Shown here: one piece after another, positions 8,015 through 16,900 of the stretch
Layout: each line of letters starts with the position of its first letter
Position numbering within the stretch: the first letter of the stretch is position 1
Source: Bacteroidota bacterium
Lineage (GTDB): Bacteria > Bacteroidota > Ignavibacteria > Kryptoniales > JAKASW01
DNA: 34,455 nt
Direction of reading: 5' to 3'
Assembly (NCBI GenBank): GCA_021789755.1
Contig: JAJYJD010000003.1
Location: forward strand, 1 to 34,455
The notes under the pieces: model-generated
The model's input: the letters and a program-made list of their open reading frames with translations, nothing else
Told to the model about the DNA's origin: nothing
Database searches by the model: none
Program-made: the position numbers and the translations under genes

Positions 8015-9625
8015 TCACTCCATCGCCGGGGCTCTCACTCCGACGCCGGATCTTTTCCGACGCAGGAAGAAGATCGGCACAAGACACACTATCGTTATCA
8101 CGCCGGCGACGAGGAAGGCATCGTTAACTGCGGAAACAAAAGCCTGCTTCATCAGGTGGCCGATAATCAGCGCTCTCCCCCGAAGTATGGATTGCGGTAT
8201 CGAACCGCCAATCGCATGCTGGGAAAACAGTTCCAACCCGCGGATCACTTTCTGAAAAGAGGCGGAATGATCGTTGACGGCCATGCCATAAGACGCTGTG
8301 TGGAAGATGAGCCTGCGTGTCAGCAGTGTTCCAAACATTGCCACACCGAAGCTCCCTCCAACCTGGCGGATCACGTTGAACAAACCCGATGCCTGCGCCA
8401 TTTTGTTTTTTTGAACATTCGTGAGTGCCAGCGTACTCAGCGGGGTAAACATCAGGCCCATTGCAAAACCTCTCAGGTACAGGGGAAGCATTATTTGAGA
8501 GTGCATCGAGAAGAGCGAAAGGAAATAATTCAGGTACATGCTTATTCCGAGGAGAATTATGCCGATCGCGGCAGGAATTCTAGCATCGACCCTGTCGGAC
8601 AGAAAACCGGCAACAGGCGCCATGATCCCCTGCAATATCCCGACCGGGAGGAACACGAGACCCGCCTGGAACGGAGTGTAATTCAATGAATTCTGCAGGT
8701 ATAAGGGCATTAAGAACGTGCTTCCGAACATCCCTAGCCCGAAGATAAAGAGGATGATGTTTGTAATCCCGAAGTTGAAATCTTTCAGCAGTCTCAGCTC
8801 TATCAGCGGATGTCTGACTTTGAATTCGGTTACCAGAAAAACAATCAGGCCGACCAAAGACAGTGCAAGGCAAGTCAGGATGAAAGTGGAAGTCCATCCA
8901 CCGGTGTTCCACGACGCATTGCCGTCCGTCAGCGCCAGGAGAAGGAAAGTCAGGAATACAGCTACGGAGGCGAATCCGAGTAAATCGAAGCTGCGCGTAT
9001 GCTCGGTCTTGTACTCACGCTGAATGACGATTGTCGCGAAGACACCGAGTATCCCGACAGGGACGTTCACATAAAAGATGGTGTGCCACGAGAAATTGTC
9101 TATCAGGTAGCCGCCGATGAGGGGTCCGAAAGAGACGGACGCCGCAGCCGCGATAGACCAGAACCCCAGCGCGATGCCGCGTCTTTCGGGAGGGAATTCA
9201 CGTGTGACAATCGCCATGCCGACCGGCATCAGGAAACCTGCACCCGCACCTTGAATAATTCGAAAAATGACCAATATGTTCTCATCCCAGGCCATCCCGC
9301 AGAGGAATGATCCGATCGTGAAGAGAGCCAGTGCCAGCGCGTAAGTCCGCTTGTAGCCGAAGTGATCCGCCACCCAGCCCGAGGTAGGGAGCATAACCGC
9401 AAGCACAAGGAGGTACGCGGTCATTACCCACTCTATTTTATCGATGGTCACGCCGAATGTCGCCATGATCTTCGGTAGCCCGACATTGACAATGGTGGAG
9501 TCGAGGACCGCCATGAATGTTCCGATCATGACGTTCGCCAGAACCAGCCATTTGTACATCCTGTGACTCTGGTGAAGCACAGATATTTGACCGCGGACCG
9601 ATCCGGCGTTCAGCGCGAGCGACAT
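8015..9625 (-). CDS. DHA2-family MFS drug efflux pump, copy 3 (EmrB/QacA type)
   Basis: A 536-residue 14-TM exporter that directly follows the adaptor gene with about 10 bases between them, so it is the pump most tightly linked to it. TM1 reads MAVLDSTIVNVGLPK, motif A LPTSGWVADHFGYKRTY, and motif C SVSFGPLIGGYLID. It is the most divergent of the three paralogues, especially in the last third. The ATG at 9625 has a GGAACGGG leader. The protein would exchange protons for a hydrophobic drug, metabolite or detergent-like compound and pass it through the adaptor to the outer membrane channel. Bile, fatty-acid or antibiotic export are all possible. Confidence 0.95.
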   Translation of the reverse strand: MSLALNAGSVRGQISVLHQSHRMYKWLVLANVMIGTFMAVLDSTIVNVGLPKIMATFGVTIDKIEWVMTAYLLVLAVMLPTSGWVADHFGYKRTYALALALFTIGSFLCGMAWDENILVIFRIIQGAGAGFLMPVGMAIVTREFPPERRGIALGFWSIAAAASVSFGPLIGGYLIDNFSWHTIFYVNVPVGILGVFATIVIQREYKTEHTRSFDLLGFASVAVFLTFLLLALTDGNASWNTGGWTSTFILTCLALSLVGLIVFLVTEFKVRHPLIELRLLKDFNFGITNIILFIFGLGMFGSTFLMPLYLQNSLNYTPFQAGLVFLPVGILQGIMAPVAGFLSDRVDARIPAAIGIILLGISMYLNYFLSLFSMHSQIMLPLYLRGFAMGLMFTPLSTLALTNVQKNKMAQASGLFNVIRQVGGSFGVAMFGTLLTRRLIFHTASYGMAVNDHSASFQKVIRGLELFSQHAIGGSIPQSILRGRALIIGHLMKQAFVSAVNDAFLVAGVITIVCLVPIFFLRRKRSGVGVRAPAME

Positions 9626-9635
9626 TTTCCCGTTC

Positions 9636-10646
9636 CTACTTTATTCTCACTGCCACTTCGACCGACATCCCGGGCCGCAAAAACGGCATCTGTCCACCCG
9701 GCGTGCTCGGATCGTCTATCGAAATCTTTATCGGTACGCGTTGAGTGACTTTGGTAAAGTTGCCAGAGGCGTTGTCGGGCGGAATGAGCGAAAACTCGGA
9801 TGCGGTGTAACTTCCGATCTCAAATACTCTGCCGGTGAAATTCACGCCCGGATATGTATCGACGTTTATCTGCACGGGGTCACCAAGATGAATATGGCCG
9901 AGCTTCGTCTCTTCAAGGTTCGCCGTGACCCAGACGTTCTTCAGGTCGTAGATGGTGAAGATAGGCTGACCGGGCTGAACTACATCGCCTGCAAGCACCC
10001 ATCTCTTCGCGACAACGCCCTCGATGGGGGAATTCACTACGGTGTTAAGCAATTGAGATTCAATAACGCCGAGCTGCGCGCGCGCGGCGGCAATCTTTGA
10101 AACGGCTATCGCCGCTTCGGCACGCGCGGCGTCGAGAGCCTGTTGCGCGTGAGTGTACTGCTCCTTCGTTATGATTCCGCCCTTGTACTGCACCTCGGCG
10201 CGATTAAAATCATCCTGCGCACGGTTTACGCCGACCTGCGCGAGCGGGACACTTTGCTGCGCGAGTTCAAGCCCCGCCCGGGCGGATGCTTCCTCCGCGC
10301 GGAGATCACGATCGTCAAGCCTGACAAGGACTTGTCCCGCCTGCACGGTGTCTCCCTCGTCGGTGCCCAGATAGACTATTCTTCCAAGCATCTTCGTGCT
10401 GATCGCGACGTTGTTCGCATCGACGTAGGCATCGTCCGTCGAAACGAAGTCCTGCATGTTCATGTACCAGTAATAGCCGCCGATTGCGATCGCCGTCAGA
10501 ACCACAAGTATCGGTATGATGACCCGCTTCTTGCGGAACAGCGGGACATCCTCTATGTCCTCGTCGGCTTCCCCGTTCTCTGCGGACTTAAGAGTCTTCA
10601 GGGCTGCCTGGTCCAGCTCTTTATTGGTTGTGTCTTTGGTCTCCAT
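9636..10646 (-). CDS. HlyD/EmrA-family membrane fusion protein
   Basis: This is a 336-residue periplasmic adaptor anchored by one N-terminal transmembrane helix (about residues 40-60, IIPILVVLTAIAIGGYYW). The motif STDDAYVDA just after the helix is typical of EmrA-type adaptors that pair with DHA2 pumps. A lipoyl/barrel-sandwich half (VQAGQVLVRLDD), an alpha-helical hairpin (about residues 115-190) and the second half (VNSPIEGVVAKRWVLAGD) follow in the usual order. The start ATG at 10646 has AGAGGAAG upstream. It lies 15 bases after the TetR gene and about 10 bases before pump copy 3. Only one adaptor serves three adjacent pumps. Confidence 0.94.
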   Translation of the reverse strand: METKDTTNKELDQAALKTLKSAENGEADEDIEDVPLFRKKRVIIPILVVLTAIAIGGYYWYMNMQDFVSTDDAYVDANNVAISTKMLGRIVYLGTDEGDTVQAGQVLVRLDDRDLRAEEASARAGLELAQQSVPLAQVGVNRAQDDFNRAEVQYKGGIITKEQYTHAQQALDAARAEAAIAVSKIAAARAQLGVIESQLLNTVVNSPIEGVVAKRWVLAGDVVQPGQPIFTIYDLKNVWVTANLEETKLGHIHLGDPVQINVDTYPGVNFTGRVFEIGSYTASEFSLIPPDNASGNFTKVTQRVPIKISIDDPSTPGGQMPFLRPGMSVEVAVRIK

Positions 10647-10661
10647 TGATGTTCTTCCTCT

Positions 10662-11273
10662 TTATTTTCTTTTTCTGATTCCGTTTAAAATTATTTCCAC
10701 GATCTCCTTTGCCGATTGCTCGAGAGCCTGGTAGGTTTCCTCGTCCAGAGTGTTTTCACGTTTGTGGAGGAGCCAGGCCCGCGGTCCATAGAGCATCTGA
10801 ATGACGATTTCAGCCGAGTGCTGCGTGTCTGGAATCGAAAACTCGCCGGCCTTCTGCCCGATCACGAGAATCTGCTGAAGCAGGTTAACCTCCTGCTGTT
10901 TGAAGTCGTTGTAGAGTTCGACAAACGTAAGCCTGGTTTCCGCCGGCTGCTGAAACTGGAGGGCTCTCAAGTTGGCAAGATTCTTGAAGTACTGGCTGCG
11001 TTTGCTCGCATACTTTCGCAGCATGTCACAGGCAGGGATTTTCTCGCCCAGCATGGATTGTATATCCCTCAGGAACTGGTCCGATTCCTGTTTAACCACT
11101 TCGTGGAAAAGGCTTTCCTTTGTCGGAAAATAGTAGTAGAGAGACGCCTTTCCCATCCCGATGTCGGCGGCGATTTCATCCATCGTCACCTTCGAAAAAC
11201 CGTAATAGGCGAACCGCTTTCGGGCCGCCTCAAGGATGACTGTTTGCTTCTCGCCAGACAATTGCTCTGTCAT
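10662..11273 (-). CDS. TetR/AcrR-family transcriptional regulator
   Basis: The product is about 203 residues from the ATG at 11273. The N-terminal helix-turn-helix is clear: ILEAARKRFAYYGFSKVTMD, then EIAADIGMGKASLYYYFPTK. The C-terminal ligand domain is typical in length but not informative about its ligand. I prefer the ATG at 11273 because TetR proteins usually begin 10-15 residues before the first helix and AAGGA lies 10 bases upstream; an in-frame ATG at 11318 would add 15 residues. It is the first gene of the efflux operon, so it probably represses its own promoter and those of the pumps until a substrate binds. Confidence 0.92.
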   Translation of the reverse strand: MTEQLSGEKQTVILEAARKRFAYYGFSKVTMDEIAADIGMGKASLYYYFPTKESLFHEVVKQESDQFLRDIQSMLGEKIPACDMLRKYASKRSQYFKNLANLRALQFQQPAETRLTFVELYNDFKQQEVNLLQQILVIGQKAGEFSIPDTQHSAEIVIQMLYGPRAWLLHKRENTLDEETYQALEQSAKEIVEIILNGIRKRK

Positions 11274-11338
11274 CAGTTTTCGATCCTTTCCAATAGCCTG
11301 GCGGCAGGCCATGTACATTTGTTTCGTGCTGTCATATT

Positions 11339-11409
11339 TTCGACCTCATAACCATTCGACTGTTTCAGTAATTGCGTCGAAATATATAACACGCACACTG
11401 CATAGTCAA
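11339..11409 (-). promoter_or_regulatory. Promoter and candidate operator of the TetR-efflux operon
   Basis: On the minus strand a -35 box TTGACT (11404-11409) is followed after exactly 17 bases by a -10 box TATATT (11381-11386), pointing at the TetR gene. Just downstream, TTCGAC and GTCGAA form an inverted pair at 11376-11381 and 11355-11360, and a third copy of the hexamer lies at 11339-11344 in the same orientation as the one at 11355-11360. The inverted pair overlaps the -10 edge, where a repressor would block initiation. The promoter is read directly; the operator role is inferred. Confidence 0.65.
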
Positions 11410-11880
11410 GTTCCCGCGGGCATGATGTCTGCCATGGAATTGCCGCCTGTGGCAATATTCCAGCGCTTGCTCCCGACCTGATAGATTTCGCAACAATGCA
11501 TGAAAGGCGTCGGCCTTGCTTTTTGTGACTAGAGTCGAAAAGCGGTTCATAAAGGTTGGATGGGTTCTTATGTGGAGTCCTCGCCTTATTGGCTTTGCGA
11601 CCACTCTTGCCACTGATTTAGGATAGAACTCTAGATGAATCTTTCACGCTAGCAAGCCGAGAAATGCCTAAAAATAGCCCGAATAGACAATTTTCTTGTG
11701 TCGGTGGAGCAAATGTCGAGGGCCACGACAATTCTCCACGATAGGCTGAATTAGGGGGCCACGTTGTCGTAATTCCCCTCTGAGCCTGAAGTGACAGGTT
11801 TCCCATGACAGGCCCCCATCCCCGATATCATAACAGCACTACAACCGTACAAACCCTACGGAATCTTCTCTCTTCATTCA
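11410..11880. other. Intergenic stretch without a convincing gene
   Basis: No open frame here has recognisable protein character. Around 11700-11815 there are short repeated blocks: two CTGTCA-like words spaced a few bases apart, and two copies of a GTGGCCC word next to ACGACAA/TTGTCG. A long imperfect dyad joins GGGGGCC near 11755 with GGCCCCC near 11810. This looks like the repeated binding sites at the end of an insertion sequence, but no transposase remains, so I leave it unnamed. Confidence 0.3.
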
Positions 11881-11918
11881 CAAAAAACCCGCCCCAGCAC
11901 AATGCTGCTGAGGCGGGT
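11881..11918 (-). terminator. Rho-independent terminator below the decayed kdgK
   Basis: ACCCGCC (11887-11893) pairs with GGCGGGT (11912-11918), extended by CAGCA/TGCTG around a six-base loop with one mismatch between. The run of six A at 11882-11887 becomes a T-run on the minus strand directly after the stem. It points in the direction of the kdgK-like pseudogene and presumably ended its operon. Confidence 0.85.
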
Positions 11919-12077
11919 CACCAGTTTGGAGGAACAAAAGAATACTGAATTTGTTCTCGAAAGGGATGAGTTTACGTCACGACATACTTATTGAACCGAA
12001 ATGGAATGCGTGTCAGGTAAACCGGCAAAGAATCGAGCACAATTTGGAGATCTTCCTAACCCGACACTTCGATCAAT

Positions 12078-13161
12078 TCACCGCTTGATGCACGCACTTC
12101 CGCCTTTCATTACGTGTGTGACTTCGTCCATTGTAACCATGCTTGTATCACCGCGTGTACTTTGTAACAATGCTACGCACGCAACTCCCAGCTCCACGCA
12201 TTCGAGCGGCGACATTCCGCTCAGGAAGCCCTATACGAGTCCGCGGCATAAACCGCCGCCGCCTCCAACACGATCTTAGATCTCGAGGTTCTCGTACCGG
12301 CGCGCCTCGAAAAACTGACCGTCGTGGTACATGCTGGCCGACCAGTTATTTATGAGACCGCTTACCACCTCACGGAGTGTCGTGCCAGCGATTTTGATGT
12401 TCGGAAATTTCTCCACAATACTTCGGACCATATTGTTGTACCGTTCCACAGGAAGATTCCTGAGTTATTCGTCGGTACCCTCAACCCGGAGACCTAGGAC
12501 CTTTTGAAAGATTTCCTCGTTGCCGATTCGAACATCTATATACAGCACGAGAGCCTTTGTCACCTCGACGGCACGCTCGCTTGTCCATAGGTTGCTTCTG
12601 AAATTGATATCATAACTTACGATCGCCCCCGATTCGTGTGCGGCCTTCAAAGCTTCCACTGCCACCTCGGCGCAAGCTGGGGTTAGTGCTGTAAATATCC
12701 AGCCGGTACGAAACCAGCGCGCCCCGCCTGTTTAGAATGCGCGGCTAATCGAACTCGCCCGGTTTGATGTGTGAAATAGCCGTGTCGCCCCGTTGGTATG
12801 TTGTAACGCTAGGTCTGACTCCAATGCCAACCTCTGTGAAGTTGAGACCTATACGGTGGTTTCTTCCGGAACCGTCATACAGTACCCATAAGATCTCGCT
12901 CACCTCCATTCCGCTTGCGCGTGCGTGATTCTTAATTAGCGCACCGAGGCGATTATTCACCAGCCGCGACACCCAACCTGTTCTCAATCCGTATCTCGAT
13001 AACGCGTACGCTACGTTATACTCGCCGCCCCCGACGTAAGCTTCGAAATACGGCGCCAGCTCGATCCTTTGGTGTCCCGCAGGGCTGAGACGAATCATGG
13101 CTTCGCCGAGGGACAGAAGGTCCAATTGACATTCCAACTGCGACTTGATTTTTAAAGACAT
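12078..13161 (-). pseudogene. kdgK: Decayed 2-keto-3-deoxygluconate kinase-like PfkB sugar kinase
   Basis: The N-terminal 138 codons read well (LSLGEAMIRLSP, then EAYVGGGEYNVAYALSRYGL), as in KDG kinases of the PfkB family. The frame then meets a TAG after KPGEFD, shifts near 12720, resumes as TALTPACAEVAVEALKAAHE and YDINFRSNLW, and meets further in-frame stops TAA at 12465-12467, TAA at 12276-12278 and TAG at 12231-12233. The end is still recognisable (TRGDTSMVTMDEVTHVMKGG) up to a TGA at 12078-12080. The catalytic loop, normally GGGD in this family, reads VGGGGGL, so the base aspartate is lost. The start ATG with GGAG upstream is intact. An active kinase would phosphorylate KDG to KDPG. 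The assignment to kdgK is by similarity to what I know of the family. Confidence 0.88.
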
Positions 13162-13341
13162 TTAAAATTGCTCCATTCTTATTTTAACGAGGGCAATAGT
13201 TCAATAATGTTCACATAATTTGGAGAAATCGTGCTTCCCGTCATCGGGAAAGCGCGACAGATGAAAGTTTCAAACTTGCCTGCATGGGTTATCCCGATGC
13301 GACACACGAACCTTTCAACAGCCGAGACATTTGTCGAACTG

Positions 13342-13490
13342 CTACTCGTACAACGAAGGCACGGCGATGATTCCATCGTTTAGTCCTCCGAAATACGCGT
13401 TCGGTACATACTGAAGATCCATGGGTTTGTCGCCGTGCATTCCGACTATCCTCGCCAGCGATGAGTTTTTCAAACCTGTTCTTTTTCCCT
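13342..13490 (-). pseudogene. Unidentified gene fragment between kduD and kdgK remnants
   Basis: The minus strand from about 13480 to 13345 reads NSSLARIVGMHGDKPMDLQY followed by VPNAYFGGLNDGIIAVPSLY, then a TAG at 13342-13344, a few more plausible residues and a TGA. The composition is protein-like and the frame is open for about 45 codons, but there is no start, no binding site and no intact neighbour. I do not recognise the family. It is probably a remnant of another member of the same decayed sugar-acid operon. Confidence 0.45.
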
Positions 13491-13494
13491 TTTT

Positions 13495-13765
13495 CTAACG
13501 AAGATAAATGTTCCGGAATGTGTTGAACGCGCCGGCGGGGTCGTCAGGAGTAGCCCGTCTGCGGGCAGGTATTCTGTCCTGGATCGCCTTTTTCCGTTCC
13601 GGGTCGTCCCTGAGCGCGGCAGTGTTGTCGGTCGCTGCGTAGCCCAGCGTTATAGCGTTCACAGTCACTCCCCTGGAAGCTCATTCGTTGGCAAAATCCA
13701 TAGTCAATTGCTTAACGCAGCATTTTGGCAGTCCGGCTAGGACTGCCCCTTGTCGGGTGTATAAA
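13495..13765 (-). pseudogene. kduD: Truncated 2-deoxy-D-gluconate 3-dehydrogenase-like SDR remnant
   Basis: The fragment reads KQLTMDFANE, a TGA at 13681-13683 where family members have Trp, then ASRGVTVNAITLGYAATDNT, AALRDDPERKKAIQDRIPAR and a degraded TPDDPAGAF, ending at a TAG (13495-13497). This matches the C-terminal half of KduD-type short-chain dehydrogenases, whose usual text here is NEWA..GI.VNAI.PGY..T.NT. The upstream half with the NAD motif and the catalytic Tyr-x3-Lys is missing or unrecognisable (the Lys region reads PKCCVKQL). KduD normally reduces or oxidises the keto-deoxy sugar acid made from unsaturated uronates. Together with the kdgK remnant it marks a lost pathway. Confidence 0.85.
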
Positions 13766-13821
13766 GGACTTCATTGCTCTCGCAGGTTCATCTCCAAGCA
13801 GATGACCCTGCCGACCGCACA

Positions 13822-13858
13822 TAAAAAACCCGTCTCAGTAAAGCGTTACGAGACGGGT
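13822..13858 (-). terminator. Rho-independent terminator of the polysaccharide operon
   Basis: ACCCGTCTC (13828-13836) pairs perfectly with GAGACGGGT (13850-13858), and the loop region adds GTAA/TTAC. Six A residues at 13823-13828 give a T-run after the stem on the minus strand. It lies about 110 bases beyond the stop of the heparinase-type lyase gene and should end the long operon. The stem resembles the terminator at 11881-11918 in its ACCCG/CGGGT base. Confidence 0.88.
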
Positions 13859-13968
13859 CAAAATCAGAAGGTCCTTCTCTATTCAGACAGAATTATGTTC
13901 GATCCTGCAGATAGTCTATTCTCCGTTTATTTGCGATGGCCCTCAATCCTTGATCGACCATCCTCACG

Positions 13969-16900
13969 TCAGAATTGTATCTCCAAGGAGTTTGATCCCT
14001 TGGAAAGAACAACTTGAATCGATTTTCCAACCTCTTTGACCCCTTGTTGCAGTCTGCCATTAAGTGTTATGGAAGTCGGTTCGGACTCAAGAAGGATCGA
14101 TGCTCTGCATTCTACGTTACTGTTAATTGTCCACTTCTCTCTTGTTGCGACACGCCTCACGTTGAAGGTCACGGGGGCATCAGCTGTGATCAGCTCATTG
14201 CCCTTATACCCGAAATAGGTGGCCTCGGAAGCGGCAAGATGCGATAGCCTTTGGTTTTGCAGTGAGACCTCCGCAATCTTGCCATCAGTGACAACCTTTT
14301 CAGCTGCCATGTTCGCGCTACCGGTTTTGAAAAGCAACGCATCGACGCCGTTATCCATTCTAACGCTAACCCCCACACAGCCGCTGCCGTTTATCTTTTT
14401 GATGTTCTTGGACATCACATTAACATCACCCTCACCCTTCACCGGATAAAGTACCGTAAGGAAATTCTCTTTTCGGCCTTTCTTTGAATTGCTGACTTGA
14501 ACGTACCCGGGCTCGCGTAACGGCGGACCAAACCGGGTCGGAGCTCCGCAGATTGTCAGGTTTGGATTTTCCGGATAAACCACCCGGGCAAATAGAGAAG
14601 CTTTGTCAGTTTTGAATGTAAACACGTTGCTTTGCTTCAAACTAACCTCCTTACGATTGCTGAAGTGAAACAACAGATCGTACTGGTGAGGCGCTCCGGA
14701 GGATTTCAGTTTGTCAAAGATCACAAAATACTTTCTATTCAAGAAGATGATGTTTCTCTGGAACTCCGCCAGTTTTCCGTAGTACAGGTCTGCCAGTTCG
14801 CCGGTAACAGACGAATAGTCGTCCGTTGATATGAAGTCGGTTATTCTCGCCATCCTATTGGCGGATTTTATGAAATGTGGATAGTCCCCGCTTTCCTGAG
14901 ATCCAGCGTCTTCATCCACAAGCACAGTATTATGTCCAGCCGGCTCGATATAGTACCCTTGGTACCACGGGTCAGCGTAATAATTTACGTCGCCAGCTTC
15001 AGGCACTAACGTTCTGCCAAACGCGTTCAATTGAAAGCTTCCCTGATCGTAATGTTCATGGTTGTACCAGGGACCACACCTGAAATTCATCACTACGTCA
15101 TCAGGCGACCAGCCTGACCTGAATACAACGGCGCCCAGCTCAGGGAATTCCTTTGACTTCGGAAGGGATGTCGGGGGAGTCTCAACACCGGAATCGCTGC
15201 CAAACATAAAATCCAGGACATTATTGCGGGGACTCTTCATATACAACCATTGGAATGACGGATCGTTTGAGTGAGTGGAAAGCCATGAAAACGATGACAA
15301 AGTGCTCAACTCCGGATGACTGTCACCGTTATCCAGTATTCGTGGATCAGAATAATTGTAAAGGAAGTACTTATAGGAATTGAGTAGTCCTTTACTCGCT
15401 AAATCGATTCCAAGTACATGTCGGATGGCCGAGATCGTCGGTAAATCATTTCCAAATGCGAAAGCCTGGTAGCTTATTCCTTCCCCCCACGCTCCTGTGG
15501 TGTCCAAAGTATTATCAAGATACATCTGGAATTTCTTTAACAACCCGGAGAGGTACGGCTCAAGATCACCCAACTTCGGATCGTCCCCATATATGGCGAG
15601 CGCGCAACAGATCGCACCACCCACTGTGTTTCCTATCCAGTTGGTCGTTGCGGAGGGTGTCCTATCGTGCAATACATATTCCTCATAGGCAGGTATGATG
15701 CAATCTTTCAGCAAACCTTCGCTGACTTCGTCTCTCTCTCTGGGGTTCATCAGCGGATAGACCATATCATAACAAAAAGCCGCCCGCATGCCGAGTTCAC
15801 CCATTGGGTAATACGTTTCCCTGTGACGAGCCCGAAACCATGGATGGTTCCAGGTCTTCCATTTTGCGATCCTAACTAATGCCTCCTTCGCATATTCACC
15901 AGCTGATGTATCGCCGGTGAGCGCGTAGACTAAAGCGTTGTCGCGCAAAATCTTTTCGGCGGATTCCATTATGCTGAAATAATGCGACAGCGTGGGTATT
16001 AAGTACACGGAATCTAAAACCGCAAAGTTGACATTCGACAAAGAATCTAGTCCGAGTTCCCTCGGCGGAACTTCTCTTAGGCTTGAACTTTCGGAGCCGA
16101 ATTTTATCGACCTTACTATAGATGTTTCTCTGGACTTTGCGGCTTCTTGGACAAGAGAATCCCACCAATTCTGCCAGTGTTGGGTCCCGATTTTCTCTTT
16201 ACAATTATCAATTTCTCTCTGTCGGAAGAAAAGCCTCGGATGCTGCAAATTCTCTTCTGCCAGCCACAGGTTGAACTCAGTCTCAACCCTTTTTCCGGTG
16301 CGATTTTCGCCATCGATCTTCACAGCCCACTGGCCGGGCGTATCGTGACGCGAGAAAGTGTATACGTTCTTCTTCGTCCAGGAATTATCGGTCGAGTTAA
16401 AAAAGAGGGCGGCATCCTTCTGGATTGTTTTGCCATCCGGACTGATAATGCTGACATTCACTTTAGATAGTTTCACCCCGCTTGGAAGCTTTGCAGATAG
16501 ATCGACGTGTTCCCCCGGAGTGTAGTGGTGCAATGGAACTATTAACTGAAGATTCTTCAGATAATATGACGCAGGCTCTCGTATCTCGAACTGCACAGCT
16601 TCACGGGCAGTAAGGTGAAAATCGCTTAAGAACAATCTGTAGGTAACATCAGGGTTGGTCTTGGGGATGTCAGTCGTTATCGAAAAGCCATCGATACCGG
16701 TGCCTGGCATCATGCCGACTCGCAAGAAGTTGAAATCGGAGAGGCCTACAGTGATTTTGTGCCACTCCCTGTCGTCGCTTATGGAGGTATGGTAAGAATA
16801 CTGTTTCCCGTCAGAGCCGTATAATATAAGAGTCATACCTTTGAAGTCGCCATATCCATTCGCCTTATAATAAAAGGAGGCTCTTGTGGTAGCATCGGCA

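Noticed and set aside
11273..11455. Small minus-strand frame overlapping the TetR start
   Set aside because: Although a GAGG precedes its ATG at 11333, it covers the promoter and operator and overlaps the TetR gene in another frame with no conserved character.
12001..12355. Plus-strand open frames across the kdgK remnant
   Set aside because: They are shadows of the decayed minus-strand gene, whose translated family similarity is clear.
12078..13765. Stop codons in kdgK and kduD read through by recoding
   Set aside because: TAG, TAA and TGA all occur, along with a frameshift, a truncated N-terminus and loss of a catalytic residue. This is ordinary decay, and neighbouring genes use stops normally.
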